A DNA stretch of 24,237 nt from Dehalococcoidia bacterium (GTDB taxonomy: Bacteria > Chloroflexota > Dehalococcoidia > GIF9 > AB-539-J10), in contig JAUWGZ010000007.1 in the NCBI GenBank assembly GCA_030606165.1, forward strand, positions 1 to 24,237. The letters run 5' to 3'. The notes below the pieces were generated by a model, which worked only from the letters and a program-made list of their open reading frames with translations, was not told the origin of the DNA and did not search any database. Every line of letters starts with the position of its first letter. Position 1 is the first letter of the stretch. This document shows, piece after piece, positions 1 through 8,238 of this stretch. The translations under genes and the position numbers were made by a program.

Positions 1-31
1 AGGAGTACACGGTATAGATGAAGGCGTGGAG

Positions 32-727
32 ATGTCGAGCATAACCTTCTTAACGGCTCTCGTCGCGGGGATTTTGTCATTCTTATCACCTTGCATTTTG
101 CCGCTGGTTCCTGTATATCTGGCCAACATAGCTGGTGCATCAGTTCTTACCCCAGACCTTGCTGATCGGAGACATATTTTCCTCCATACTATCAGCTTCA
201 TAGTCGGTTTTTCTCTGGTTTTCACTGCTTTAGGAGCTTCTCTTGGCTTATTAGGAGCCGCGGTGCCACAGGGAGTGTTGGAAAAAGTGGCCGGTGCCCT
301 ATTAATCACGTTTGGCATATTCCTAATAGCTGCTACTAAGGTGCCCTGGCTCAATTATGAGAAACGCCTTGATTTTGGCAGGGCCAAGGGTACGGGCTAT
401 CTGAGGTCTCTGTTAATAGGGGTAATATTCTCCCTGGGCTGGATTCCATGTGTTGGCCCAATTCTGGGGGGCATACTAGCCCTGGCAGCGAGCTCACAAA
501 CAGTGTGGCAGGGAGTTTATCTTTTACTTGCTTATTGTTTGGGGCTGGGGCTGCCTTTCATCGCCGTGGGTCTATTATTGGGGGCAGCATCCCGATACCT
601 AAGATGGTTCAGCCGCCATGCTTTCGTCACCTCAATTGTAGCCGCGGTACTGCTTATCAGCATGGGAATTCTGATGTTGACCGGTTACCTAAACTATCTC
701 AGCGGGCTTATGCCAGGAGGTTACTAA
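32..727 (+). CDS. ccdA: CcdA/DsbD-type membrane thiol reductant transporter
   Basis: Polytopic inner-membrane protein that moves electrons from cytoplasmic thioredoxin to extracytoplasmic thiol proteins. Numbered from ATG 32 (231 aa), the two family Cys are C21 in the first helix (motif LSPCILPLVP) and C140 (GWIPCVGPILGG). About six hydrophobic helices are seen, which is the short CcdA form and not full DsbD. The start is uncertain. ATG 32 has AAGG seven bases upstream, GTG 26 is an alternative, and the frame stays open to the window edge, so a longer N-terminus cannot be excluded. The next gene starts one base after the stop and is a TlpA-like thioredoxin, its expected electron acceptor. Function is known for the family; the pairing is inferred from adjacency. 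Confidence 0.92.
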   Translation: MSSITFLTALVAGILSFLSPCILPLVPVYLANIAGASVLTPDLADRRHIFLHTISFIVGFSLVFTALGASLGLLGAAVPQGVLEKVAGALLITFGIFLIAATKVPWLNYEKRLDFGRAKGTGYLRSLLIGVIFSLGWIPCVGPILGGILALAASSQTVWQGVYLLLAYCLGLGLPFIAVGLLLGAASRYLRWFSRHAFVTSIVAAVLLISMGILMLTGYLNYLSGLMPGGY

Positions 728-728
728 T

Positions 729-1250
729 ATGGCCAGTAGAATGTCAAAAAAGTTAATACGGATAACTCTGATTATCGTGATTCTTACTCTAGTTGGAGGC
801 GCTCTGAGTTGTAGTTCCTCGCTATTATCCCAAGAGGCACCAGACTTTACATTGCCTACTATGACAGGGGGCAACATAACCCTGTCTGAGCTGGAAGGGA
901 CTCCGGTGGTGCTTAATTTCTGGGCTAGGTTCTGTGATCCTTGTCGTATGGAGCTGCCTTATTTTGAGGCTGTAGCCCAGGAGAGTGAAGGAGAGATAGA
1001 AGTCATAGCCATTAATGCAGGTGAAAGTGCTTCAACGGTGCAAACCTTCTTCGGCGACTATGAACCAACCATGATAGTGGCACTGGATGGGAATATGGAG
1101 GTTTTTCAGACATATAGCCATAGTGATAACCCACGGGGGTATATTCCAATTACATTCTTCGTCGATAGCGAAGGTATAGTTCAGTACATAAAAATTGGCG
1201 CATTTCAAAGTGAGGCGGAGCTATGGGATACCCTGGACAGCGTTTTTTGA
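729..1250 (+). CDS. TlpA/ResA-like thioredoxin, probable lipoprotein
   Basis: Extracytoplasmic thiol-disulfide oxidoreductase of 173 aa. The N-terminal 27 residues are a basic stretch plus a hydrophobic helix ending in Cys28 (GGALSC), a weak lipobox that suggests lipid anchoring. The AhpC-TSA/Redoxin fold follows (APDFTLP near 37-43) with the redox motif C69-D-P-C72, a variant of the usual CxPC. AGGAGG sits eight bases before ATG 729 and overlaps the end of ccdA, so the pair is one operon with likely coupled translation. CcdA should keep this protein reduced; whether its client is apocytochrome c or other thiol proteins cannot be told. Its stop is one base from the stop of the convergent fabF gene. 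Confidence 0.9.
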   Translation: MASRMSKKLIRITLIIVILTLVGGALSCSSSLLSQEAPDFTLPTMTGGNITLSELEGTPVVLNFWARFCDPCRMELPYFEAVAQESEGEIEVIAINAGESASTVQTFFGDYEPTMIVALDGNMEVFQTYSHSDNPRGYIPITFFVDSEGIVQYIKIGAFQSEAELWDTLDSVF

Positions 1251-1251
1251 A

Positions 1252-2502
1252 CTACAGTTCCTCAGACTTCCTAAAGACAAGGGTAGCATTAACTCCACCA
1301 AAGCCAAAGGAGTTGGAAAGAGCGATATTTACTTGTGCCTTTCTGGCTATATTAGGGACATAATCTAAGTCGCATTCAGGGTCCGGAGTCTCATAATTTA
1401 TGGTAGGCGGTATGATACTATCCCTCATAGTAAGAACAGTGAAAATAGCTTCTACTACACCTGCTGCCCCTAATAAATGACCGAGCATAGATTTGTTGGA
1501 GCTTACGGGCACCTTTTTGCTGTGTTCTCCTAAGGCTGCCTTTATAGCCTTAGTCTCAGATACATCATTGAGCATGGTAGCTGTTCCATGGGCATTAATG
1601 TAATCAACATTGGCAGGTGAGATAGCGGCGTCATTCAAGGCTAGCTTAAGACACCGTGCTTGATTTTCCCAGTCAGGCTCGGTTATATGAATGCCATCGA
1701 TGTTGGAGCCGTAGCCGGCAAGCTCGGCGTAGATTTTAGCCCCTCTTCGTATAGCCGACTCCATTTCCTCCAAAATAACAACCCCGGCACCTTCTCCGAG
1801 TATAAAACCATCACGGTCTTTATCAAAGGGGCGGCTCGCCTTCGCGGGCTCACTATTCCTCCGGGATAGGGCTCTCATCTTATCGAACCCAGCAACGCCC
1901 ACGGGAAGAATGTAGGCATCGCTCCCTCCGGCAATCATGGCATCTGCCTCGTCATATTGAATAAGCCTGAAAGCATCACCAATGGAATTGCTTCCGGTAG
2001 CACAGGCAGTAACCACGCACTTGCTCGGTCCCCTCGCACCAAAAGCCATGGAGATCTCCCCTGCCGCCATGTTGGCTATAAACGCGGGAATGAAGAAAGG
2101 GGAAACCTTCTCTGGCCCTTCATCGCGAAGGGTGAAAAGGTTCTTTTCATACGCGGTCATGCCACCAGCACATGAGCCTAGCACTATTCCTACCCTACTG
2201 GCGTTATTTCCATCTATAGTCAATCCAGCATCATCCATTGCCATACGAGCAGCCGCTAGCGCATACTGGATGAAGGGGTCTGTCCTTCTAATTTTTTTCT
2301 TATCCAGGAAATCTTCAGGATGGAAATCCTTAATCTCGGCAGCAATTTGCGACTTAAAACCGGAAGGGTCAAACTTGGTGATTCTGGCCACCCCTGATTT
2401 GCCCTGGCATAGCTTTTGCCAGGATTCTTCAACACCCGTGGCTAATGGAGTAACAGCACCAAGTCCAGTGATTACTACTCTTCTTCTAAACGCCTTGTTC
2501 AT
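1252..2502 (-). CDS. fabF: 3-oxoacyl-ACP synthase II (KAS II)
   Basis: Elongating condensing enzyme of type II fatty acid synthesis (malonyl-ACP plus acyl-ACP), cytosolic. The 416 aa match the family length. The catalytic triad is complete: C167 (VTACATGS), H305 (NAHGTAT) and H342 (MLGHLLGAAG), with K337 in NKSMLGH. The C-terminus has the usual SFGFGGVNA motif. ATG 2502 opens at the standard RRRVVITG start. The ribosome site is poor; the nearest GGAG is about 16 bases upstream. acpP lies 118 bp upstream on the same strand, a common acpP-fabF pair. Confidence 0.96.
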   Translation of the reverse strand: MNKAFRRRVVITGLGAVTPLATGVEESWQKLCQGKSGVARITKFDPSGFKSQIAAEIKDFHPEDFLDKKKIRRTDPFIQYALAAARMAMDDAGLTIDGNNASRVGIVLGSCAGGMTAYEKNLFTLRDEGPEKVSPFFIPAFIANMAAGEISMAFGARGPSKCVVTACATGSNSIGDAFRLIQYDEADAMIAGGSDAYILPVGVAGFDKMRALSRRNSEPAKASRPFDKDRDGFILGEGAGVVILEEMESAIRRGAKIYAELAGYGSNIDGIHITEPDWENQARCLKLALNDAAISPANVDYINAHGTATMLNDVSETKAIKAALGEHSKKVPVSSNKSMLGHLLGAAGVVEAIFTVLTMRDSIIPPTINYETPDPECDLDYVPNIARKAQVNIALSNSFGFGGVNATLVFRKSEEL

Positions 2503-2620
2503 TTTTGCAACGCTTATTCTCCAGCCCCAAAAAAGTTTTTAAGCTGATTTTCTGCCCCTGTTGGCCCCGCCACAGGTAGTAAAGAGAGGTATGAGTGTTT
2601 ATTCCAGCAATGGTTACCTT

Positions 2621-2860
2621 CTAGATTTTTGCTTCGATGTAGTCAAGTGCGTCTTGAACAGTTTGTAAATTTTCCGCGTCCTCATCGGGGATTTCGATTT
2701 TGAAGGTGTCTTCCACCGCAGTAATCAATTCAATAAAGTCCAGGCTATCAGCATTAAAGTCATCCGCAAATGACGCCTCCGGGACTATTTTTGATTCATC
2801 AACTTCCAACAGCTCCACGATCAACTTTTTTAGCTGTTCAAAGGTTTCGTTCTCACTCAT
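2621..2860 (-). CDS. acpP: Acyl carrier protein
   Basis: Acidic 79-aa carrier of acyl intermediates. The phosphopantetheine attachment serine is S39 in the DSLDFIEL motif. Length and acidity are typical. GGGG eight bases before ATG 2860 serves as the ribosome site. It is upstream of fabF on the same strand and is likely its operon partner. Confidence 0.97.
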   Translation of the reverse strand: MSENETFEQLKKLIVELLEVDESKIVPEASFADDFNADSLDFIELITAVEDTFKIEIPDEDAENLQTVQDALDYIEAKI

Positions 2861-2943
2861 TTTGTCGTCCCCTTTCTGGCGTTAATTTCTTAAGCCTTAC
2901 TTGAATCATATTGTCTGAGGTAGTCCTTCTTGATTTACCATTT

Positions 2944-2955
2944 ATGATAAATCAT
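2944..2955. promoter_or_regulatory. Small palindrome upstream of acpP
   Basis: ATGAT-AA-ATCAT is a 5+5 inverted repeat about 85 bp before acpP. It is nested beside a wider GATTTA...TAAATC pair (2932-2953). It could be an operator for the fatty acid genes, but no known factor is recognised. Confidence 0.25.
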
Positions 2956-3145
2956 TCGTTGCCCAATATTACTAGTACGCATGTGATAGTTTAGTTTTTT
3001 GAGCTCCTAAAACTTGCATTATATCATCCCCACACTGTCAAGGGAATTGGGGGGCGTGCAATGGCAATTGCTCCGGGCGGTGTGGTTGGCTAGCTTTCTG
3101 GCTGGCACTTCATCTAACAGTTAAGGGTTTGGGATGAATTCCAAG

Positions 3146-3217
3146 CTCCCCGGGTAGGACTCGAACCTACAACCAAGCGGTTAACAGCCGCCCACTCTAC
3201 CATTGAGCTACCGGGGA
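3146..3217 (-). tRNA. tRNA-Asn (GTT)
   Basis: Full cloverleaf on the minus strand: acceptor TCCCCGG pairs with CCGGGGA, the T-arm has GGTTCGAGTCC, and the anticodon loop is CTGTTAA with anticodon GTT at 3183-3185. The discriminator is G. CCA is not encoded (the next bases are CTT), unlike the three tRNAs just upstream. Confidence 0.96.
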
Positions 3218-3281
3218 ACGAATACCTTAGCGCAACTGCTCAAATTCGCCAGGCTGATTTTGGCATTTTTTAGGATTTTCC

Positions 3282-3776
3282 TCAAGGTGCCTTTCCCTGA
3301 GGCTCTTTGATATAGCCCTCATCCACAGGCAAATTCGGTTGCTGGGCAGCTTGCATGGCTAGTTCGTCGCAGCGTGTATTTTCCGGGGTTCCGGCGTGCC
3401 CCTTAACCCAGTTAAACTGCACCTCATGATACTCGCATAGTTGCAAGAGCCTCTCCCAGAGGTCGGGATTCAACGCTTTTTCCCGTTTATTGCGCTTCCA
3501 CCCATTTGCGCGCCATTTCTGAACCCATCCTCTCGACATCGCCTTGACTAAGTACTCGGAATCACTGTACAACGTCACCTTGCATTTCTCTTTTAGAGTC
3601 CCTAATCCAACAATCGCAGCCATTATTTCCATTCGGTTATTGGTAGTGTTGCGATAGCCCCCTGATAGCTCTTTTTTGTGACCCTGATAGAAGAGTATTG
3701 CTCCATACCCACCGGGGCCGGGATTTCCAAGGCATGCGCCATCGGTATATATAGTCACGTGCTTAACTTTTTCCAT
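3282..3776 (-). CDS. rnhA: Ribonuclease HI
   Basis: Degrades the RNA strand of RNA-DNA hybrids. The 164 aa carry the full metal-binding set: D12 (YTDGAC), E50 (NRMEI), D72 (YSDSEY), then H127 (KGHAG) and D137 (RCDELA). The basic handle region W-x-K-R-N-K-R (93-98) is present, as in E. coli-type RNase HI. The gene sits between tRNA genes on the same strand and may be read from the tRNA transcript. Confidence 0.96.
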   Translation of the reverse strand: MEKVKHVTIYTDGACLGNPGPGGYGAILFYQGHKKELSGGYRNTTNNRMEIMAAIVGLGTLKEKCKVTLYSDSEYLVKAMSRGWVQKWRANGWKRNKREKALNPDLWERLLQLCEYHEVQFNWVKGHAGTPENTRCDELAMQAAQQPNLPVDEGYIKEPQGKAP

Positions 3777-3808
3777 TGTAGTTTTTGTTTTGACTTTCTG
3801 ATTTTAGT

Positions 3809-3882
3809 TGGCTGCCGGGCCAGGATTCGAACCTGGGCTAAAGGATCCAAAGTCCTCTGTGCTACCACTACACAACCCGGCA
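3809..3882 (-). tRNA. tRNA-Gln (TTG)
   Basis: Cloverleaf with acceptor TGCCGGG/CCCGGCA, T-arm GGTTCGAATCC, anticodon stem GAGGA/TCCTT and loop CTTTGGA giving anticodon TTG. The discriminator is G at 3812, and CCA is encoded at 3811-3809. Confidence 0.96.
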
Positions 3883-3909
3883 CTAACACCCGCTTAAATT
3901 TTTAACCCT

Positions 3910-3997
3910 TGGTGCCGAAGGTCGGACTCGAACCGACACGGGGGTTGCCCCCCAACAGTTTTTGAGACTGCCGCGTCTACCTTTCCGCCACTTCGGC
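3910..3997 (-). tRNA. tRNA-Leu (CAA)
   Basis: Class II tRNA with a long variable arm (a GGGGG/CCCCC hairpin). Acceptor GCCGAAG/CTTCGGC, anticodon stem GCAGT/ACTGT, loop CTCAAAA giving anticodon CAA. The discriminator is A and CCA is encoded (3912-3910). Confidence 0.96.
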
Positions 3998-4101
3998 GCA
4001 CTCACTCTCGAAGCCTCAATCCCCTTTAAGCATTCTCAGTGACCCCCCTTTGCAAGGAGGCGTTCTAATGCTAACCTGGTTCTGCTCTACAACTTCATAG
4101 T

Positions 4102-4177
<76 letters not shown>

Positions 4178-4272
4178 ATCAGGGATATTGTAGGTTTTCC
4201 CCATCCTAGTGTCAAGCAAGTGTACTCGTGATTGTTTGACCGCCGCCTTGAGCAAGGGGAATGCTAAATCAA

Positions 4273-4300
4273 CCCCAAAAAGTCGCAAGACTTTTTGGGG
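4273..4300. repeat. Perfect hairpin, copy 1 of a tandem pair
   Basis: A 12-bp perfect stem, CCCCAAAAAGTC against GACTTTTTGGGG, closes on a GCAA loop (4285-4288). It lies between pyrE and the tRNA cluster. Its loop core TCGCAAGA is shared with the second hairpin although the stems differ. It may be part of the transcription end of lepB-pyrE, but there is no clean T-tract in the gene direction. Confidence 0.75.
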
Positions 4301-4334
4301 ACCCCTGGTAAATTCGATTCTAAATTAACAGGAT

Positions 4335-4364
4335 CTCTACGAAAATCGCAAGATTTTCGTAGAG
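4335..4364. repeat. Perfect hairpin, copy 2, just after pyrE
   Basis: A 13-bp perfect stem, CTCTACGAAAATC against GATTTTCGTAGAG, with loop GCAA (4348-4351). It begins four bases after the pyrE stop. Position suggests a terminator or mRNA-stabilising hairpin for lepB-pyrE. On the plus-strand RNA the loop would be a C-GCAA-G (GNRA) tetraloop. Confidence 0.75.
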
Positions 4365-4368
4365 TGGT

Positions 4369-4947
4369 TCAGCTTGGGGCACCAGGCTTGACCAGGGGGA
4401 TGTGAGCAGCACAAAGGGGGCATTCTTGAGGTGAATAAACTGTGGTAGGGGCACGAAGGCAACTGAAGAAGGGCAGGTCAAAGTCCAAATTTTCCTCACT
4501 GCGGTCGATAAGCACTCCAATACCGATAACAATCCCCCCCAGTTTATCTACAGCACTTATCGTCTCTCTGAGCGAGCTTCCTGTGGTCAAGATGTCATCA
4601 ACAATAAGGATGTGTTCGCCAGGCACAATTTCAAAATCGCGCCGAAAGACTCTTACCTCTCCCTCTTTTTCAGCGAAGACGCTCCGCACTCCTAATTGGC
4701 GGGCGGTTTCAAAGGCCAGAATAATGCCGCCGGTGGTCGGCCCAGCAACTACGTCTATTTTTTGCCCTTTAAAGTGTTGGGCGATAAGGCGACACAGTTT
4801 CTCAGTAAGATGTGGGTGCTGCAAGATGCGAAACTTTTCCCAATAAACAGGTGAGTGTAATCCTGAGGCGAGCAGGAAATGGCCTTCTTTTATTGCTCCG
4901 GCCGTCTTGAATATCTCCAGCACCTCGTCATTCAAGTTGCACCCCAA
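4369..4947 (-). CDS. pyrE: Orotate phosphoribosyltransferase
   Basis: Makes OMP from orotate and PRPP in pyrimidine synthesis. It has 192 aa. The PRPP-binding loop is ILIVDDILTTGSSLRE near 112-127, and the N-terminal segment GHFLLASGLHSPVYWEKF is typical. The C-terminus carries CPLC followed by IPLVKPG, a tail known in many thermophile and Chloroflexi-type PyrE proteins, so it is not a fusion. The start is uncertain: TTG 4947 lies one base after the lepB stop, and TTG 4935 has GGGG six bases upstream and may be the true start. Translation is probably coupled to lepB. Confidence 0.93.
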   Translation of the reverse strand: MGCNLNDEVLEIFKTAGAIKEGHFLLASGLHSPVYWEKFRILQHPHLTEKLCRLIAQHFKGQKIDVVAGPTTGGIILAFETARQLGVRSVFAEKEGEVRVFRRDFEIVPGEHILIVDDILTTGSSLRETISAVDKLGGIVIGIGVLIDRSEENLDFDLPFFSCLRAPTTVYSPQECPLCAAHIPLVKPGAPS

Positions 4948-4948
4948 A

Positions 4949-5506
4949 CTAATGACTAACCATCATTTCTTGCTCACCGGCTCCATACAACTCCGGATAG
5001 CTGTAATGCTTGACTACTCCCAATGTGCTTGGTGGCCAGTAGGTAAACCAGGCTCTGCCAATGATATTATCCCGGGGCACCGACCAGCTATTATGTGAGT
5101 CGTTACTGTTGTTGCGATTGTCGCCGAGGACGAAGTATTCGGTCTCGGGAATTTCTTGGGCTGACATCGTGTAATTTGGCTGTGCCGTGATATATTCCTC
5201 CTCCAGGGGGGTGCCGTTGATAGAAACCTTTCCATCTTTAATCTCCACGGTCTCGCCGGGCAAGCCAATAACGCGTTTGATGAAGGGATATTGGGAATTA
5301 AACGGTGGGTCAAAGATTATTACTTCTCCTCGCTGTGGATTAGAGGAACGGTAACACACCTTGTTAACCATAATGCACTCACCTTCTTGGAAATTGGGCT
5401 CCATACTGGACATTACCACAGTATAGCTTTGTACAGTTAGCCGAAGGAGAACAAAAACAGCTACGGCGATAAGAACAATTATCCCAACTTCACGAAGAAT
5501 TTTCAT
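4949..5506 (-). CDS. lepB: Signal peptidase I
   Basis: Membrane-bound serine protease that removes signal peptides. It has 185 aa with one N-terminal transmembrane helix (about 7-22). The catalytic dyad is S34 (VMSSMEP) and K77 (PFIKRVIGLPGE). The GDNRNNSNDSHNSW box is present, with His where Arg is usual. Length fits the short Gram-positive type. No clear ribosome site lies before ATG 5506. It is first in a two-gene unit with pyrE. Confidence 0.95.
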   Translation of the reverse strand: MKILREVGIIVLIAVAVFVLLRLTVQSYTVVMSSMEPNFQEGECIMVNKVCYRSSNPQRGEVIIFDPPFNSQYPFIKRVIGLPGETVEIKDGKVSINGTPLEEEYITAQPNYTMSAQEIPETEYFVLGDNRNNSNDSHNSWSVPRDNIIGRAWFTYWPPSTLGVVKHYSYPELYGAGEQEMMVSH

Positions 5507-5582
5507 TGGCGAAGGTTCATTCTACCATAAACCATGAAGTTAGTTCATTCGTTATAGCTCTACTCGTCTGCACTATTCCTTA

Positions 5583-6245
5583 ATGCTAACGTTTGAAGAC
5601 ATATTCTGGCTGAATGCCTTCCAAAGCCTGCATGTGGTAAAATATATGTGTGAGGAATCGCCGGTGATTGAGTTAGCGAGACTATTCAACTTAAAACCTG
5701 AAGATGAGCGGAGGCTTAATTCCCATGCATTAGAACGTATGAATGCCTGGGAAGCTCGCATTCTAAAGAAGACGCCACAATTCGATATCCAGGAGATCAT
5801 GGCAGGCCTGGATACTTATCTACATGACAACGAGAGGGTGGAATTTAACGAATGCTTGGCCGATATAACGAGGTGGCTGTCTGGGTGCATGGATATTGTA
5901 AGTAGATATTTCTTGCATGCCTATGCCACATGGGTTATTGACCCGATGTTCCGAGTTGAATCGTTGATAGTGCGGGCATGTCAAAAGGCTGAGGCGGAAC
6001 GACGGAAAAAGGAATACGAGGATAGATGGTGCGCTGCATTTGTATCTATAAAGCCGCCTGTTGATGACGCCAAGAAGTATCTGGACGATAAGGAACACGA
6101 CGAGTTCACACTAGCTGTCGGAAAAGCCATCGATGCATACCTAGAAAAGGGCGAAGAATACATAGCTGACGTGAGGGCTTTTGACTATGGCTGGTGGTTA
6201 AGAAGGATTCAAGAGCGCGAGGAGGAAGAGGCACAAAAGCTGTAG
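5583..6245 (+). CDS. Orphan helical protein with internal repeat
   Basis: Function unknown. It is a 220-aa soluble, charged, probably all-helical protein with no signal peptide. Two segments share a pattern: Y79-L-x-D-x-E-x-x-E-F (79-88) and Y166-L-x-D-x-E-x-x-E-F (166-175). Each is followed by a hydrophobic/aromatic helix (ITRWL and IDAYL), then an acidic or aromatic stretch, suggesting an old duplication. The C-terminus is Glu-rich (EREEEEAQKL). ATG 5583 has no Shine-Dalgarno, so expression may be leaderless or weak. It stands alone on the plus strand, 76 bp before a chimeric tRNA-Lys, so it could be accessory DNA. Coding is supported by uninterrupted length and protein-like composition only. 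Confidence 0.6.
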   Translation: MLTFEDIFWLNAFQSLHVVKYMCEESPVIELARLFNLKPEDERRLNSHALERMNAWEARILKKTPQFDIQEIMAGLDTYLHDNERVEFNECLADITRWLSGCMDIVSRYFLHAYATWVIDPMFRVESLIVRACQKAEAERRKKEYEDRWCAAFVSIKPPVDDAKKYLDDKEHDEFTLAVGKAIDAYLEKGEEYIADVRAFDYGWWLRRIQEREEEEAQKL

Positions 6246-6321
6246 GCTACGATACTTATAGCCATAGCTTGCCGGGGTTACAAGAGAGAATGGTGGCAAG
6301 GAGTTCTAACCTAGCTAACAT

Positions 6322-6397
<76 letters not shown>

Positions 6398-6412
6398 GCT
6401 AAATCATCAGAA

Positions 6413-6423
6413 TTTGCTAACAT
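6413..6423 (+). repeat. TTTGCTAACAT motif 19 nt after tRNA-Lys(TTT)
   Basis: The same 11-mer lies at the same distance from the discriminator base (19 nt) after the tRNA-Lys(CTT) at 23483, although the bases between differ. The shorter GCTAACAT also abuts the 5' end of this tRNA (6314-6321). It is a candidate integrase arm or attachment-site motif. Confidence 0.45.
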
Positions 6424-6536
6424 CAGCCTCTCTAATTTCAGTGTGCCGACCGGCGTCCAAATAACTGATCAAATCTCTGTACCACGGCCTCCTGAGGACC
6501 TGACAAAACGCGACTGCATCAATTCAGGCTTCGCAG

Positions 6537-6559
6537 GGCGGGGATTTATTCCCCCCGCC
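6537..6559. repeat. GC-rich hairpin downstream of sigma gene
   Basis: GGCGGGG (6537-6543) pairs with CCCCGCC (6553-6559) over a 9-nt loop. It follows the AT-loop terminator hairpin of the sigma gene and may reinforce it. Confidence 0.5.
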
Positions 6560-6585
6560 AAAAAGAGGCGGCATATAAAATGCCG
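6560..6585 (-). terminator. Terminator of the sigma-factor gene
   Basis: On the minus strand the stem CGGCAT/ATGCCG (6585-6569, 5-nt loop) is followed by CCTCTTTTT. It lies about 45 bp after the sigma stop codon, the expected layout for an intrinsic terminator. Confidence 0.6.
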
Positions 6586-6628
6586 AAATTTGAACAGAAA
6601 ATCAAAAATTAAACTGCCTAAAAACTCG

Positions 6629-8047
6629 TCATCCGAGATACCCTATCAACTCGCGGCTGTGACTTGGATGGCGCAGCTTAGCCAGTGCTTCTTTTTCAAT
6701 CTGGCGTATTCGCTCCTTGCTGAGACCTAACTCTGTGCCAACCTCTGCTAGGGTTCGACTGTACTCATTGCCCAACCCAAACCTCAACTCAATGACGCAT
6801 CGTTCCCGGGGTGTCAGCGACCCTAATGTTCTGCCCAATTTTTCCCTGAGCAGGCTTGCAGTGGACTGCTCCTCAGGCTGCAGAATCGTCTGATCTGCGA
6901 TGAAATCACCAAGTTGGCCTCCCTCTTCTCCTACAGGTGTCTCAAAAGAAACAGGCCCACGAGAACTCAGTTTAAGCAGCGATTCTACCTTTTTGGGCAG
7001 CAGTCCCGTCTCAGAAGCCAGTTCCTTATCAGTCGGCTGACGGCCAAGCTTCTGAGCTAAGCTATTCCTTGCCCGGGATAGCTTCGTCAGATCATCAATT
7101 AAGTGACCCGGCAGGCGCACAATGCGTGACTGGTCATTAACTGCCCTGTTGATTGCCTGCCAGATCCAGGGGATAGCGTAGGTACTAAACCTACAGCCTC
7201 TGCGATGGTCGAATTTCTGCACTGCCTGCATTAACCCGATATTGCCTTCCTGGATAAGGTCAGTTAGAGGCACGCCCCAATCAATATGTCCCTTGGCCAC
7301 GCTTACGACCAGGCGCAAATTGGCTTGAATCATGTGGTTGGTCGCCTGGCGTGTCCTTTCTCTTATTTGCTCAAGGTGCTTGACAATTTCTGAGCGATGC
7401 GCTTCCAGCTTGTCATGGAATTCTGGAGATTGCAGCGCCTCCCCAAATTCGGCCAGGGAACTTTTCTGGCCTGCCTTTTCTATGATATGCCAAGGTATCA
7501 GCCGGCTGTCCAACGATAATTCAATCACGGTCTTCTCGATTCCAGTTTGGCTTGCTCCAGTGATTTTAGCTATAGCGCTGGATAAGTGCTGATCGATATT
7601 GCCATCGATTGCGCGACGCAGACCTGGGTGCGATACCTTCTCCGCTATACTCCCGCGAGAAGGAAGATCCAGATACTTATAAAGGGTTTCAAAAAGTAAA
7701 TGTGCCCGACTTAAGCGCTCCACCAATGCCAACAATACGTCGATTGCCGAAGGCTGAGCGCCATGTTCGGCAACCCAGTCCTCCTCGAGTCGGGCAAGAT
7801 GCTTCCCCTCCTCTATCTGGCTGCCCAGCACTTTTGTCTCCTCGGCATTGAGAAGGGGAGTTTGCCCCACTTCAGCGAGGTACAAATTCAACGAATCATC
7901 ACCAAGTTCAAGCTCCCGCTTTGGAGGGGTAATCCTGCGCTCAGAAACCTCATCCTCCCGATCAATATCTTTATTAGCCAAATCCAATTCCTCATCCCTG
8001 GAAAAGACTTGTTCGCTATCTTTAACGTTTTCTAAAACCGTTACCAT
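6629..8047 (-). CDS. rpoD: RNA polymerase sigma-70 factor (RpoD/SigA type)
   Basis: Promoter-recognition subunit of 472 aa. Region 1.2 is near 50-90 (DSLNLYLAEVGQTPLL). A divergent insert-like helical stretch of ~140 aa follows. Region 2 starts at HMIQANLRLVVSVAK and includes the -10 reading segment GCRFSTYAIPWIWQAI. Regions 3 and 4 follow, with LTPRERCVIELRFGL and the helix-turn-helix TLAEVGTELGLSKERIRQIE. There is no acidic region 1.1 of the E. coli kind. It is either the primary sigma or a close group 2 paralogue. The start is fixed by AAAGGAGG six bases before ATG 8047. A -10 box (TATAAT) and a Crp-type site at -41.5 lie upstream, implying control by the neighbouring Crp-family protein. 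Confidence 0.93.
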   Translation of the reverse strand: MVTVLENVKDSEQVFSRDEELDLANKDIDREDEVSERRITPPKRELELGDDSLNLYLAEVGQTPLLNAEETKVLGSQIEEGKHLARLEEDWVAEHGAQPSAIDVLLALVERLSRAHLLFETLYKYLDLPSRGSIAEKVSHPGLRRAIDGNIDQHLSSAIAKITGASQTGIEKTVIELSLDSRLIPWHIIEKAGQKSSLAEFGEALQSPEFHDKLEAHRSEIVKHLEQIRERTRQATNHMIQANLRLVVSVAKGHIDWGVPLTDLIQEGNIGLMQAVQKFDHRRGCRFSTYAIPWIWQAINRAVNDQSRIVRLPGHLIDDLTKLSRARNSLAQKLGRQPTDKELASETGLLPKKVESLLKLSSRGPVSFETPVGEEGGQLGDFIADQTILQPEEQSTASLLREKLGRTLGSLTPRERCVIELRFGLGNEYSRTLAEVGTELGLSKERIRQIEKEALAKLRHPSHSRELIGYLG

Positions 8048-8101
8048 CTTCAGCCTCCTTTGTACTCTTCATTCGGCCAACTGCAGCTTTCAAACACGAT
8101 T

Positions 8102-8144
8102 ATTATATGTACGGAGGCAATCCATGTATGCGACTTTTGTCTCA
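8102..8144 (-). promoter_or_regulatory. Predicted Crp-dependent promoter of the sigma gene
   Basis: On the minus strand TATAAT at 8107-8102 predicts a start near 8095. No good -35 is present. Instead TGCGACTTTTGTCTCA (8129-8144, plus-strand reading) is centred at -41.5, the class II activator position. It matches the two other Crp-type sites in this window, in the same orientation to the promoter. Confidence 0.5.
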
Positions 8145-8238
8145 CACAGACATGGCGACGGGATAGGGAAACACGGGACATTAAAAGATTAGCCAGGAAA
8201 GCGGGTGAAGATATTGTATAAAAGGTCTTAGTTGGTCT

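Noticed and set aside
3018..3041. TTGACA and TATAAT on the minus strand upstream of acpP
   Set aside because: Both hexamers are perfect but only 12 bp apart, too close for a normal sigma-70 promoter. The TATAAT alone may still be used.
4369..4420. CPLC tail of PyrE as a fused metal-binding domain
   Set aside because: The tail with IPLVKPG is a known feature of this PyrE subgroup.
6246..6300. CTTGCC...GGCAAG inverted repeat before tRNA-Lys(TTT) as a terminator
   Set aside because: The stem is six bases with a ~21-nt loop and no T-tract, so it is likely chance.
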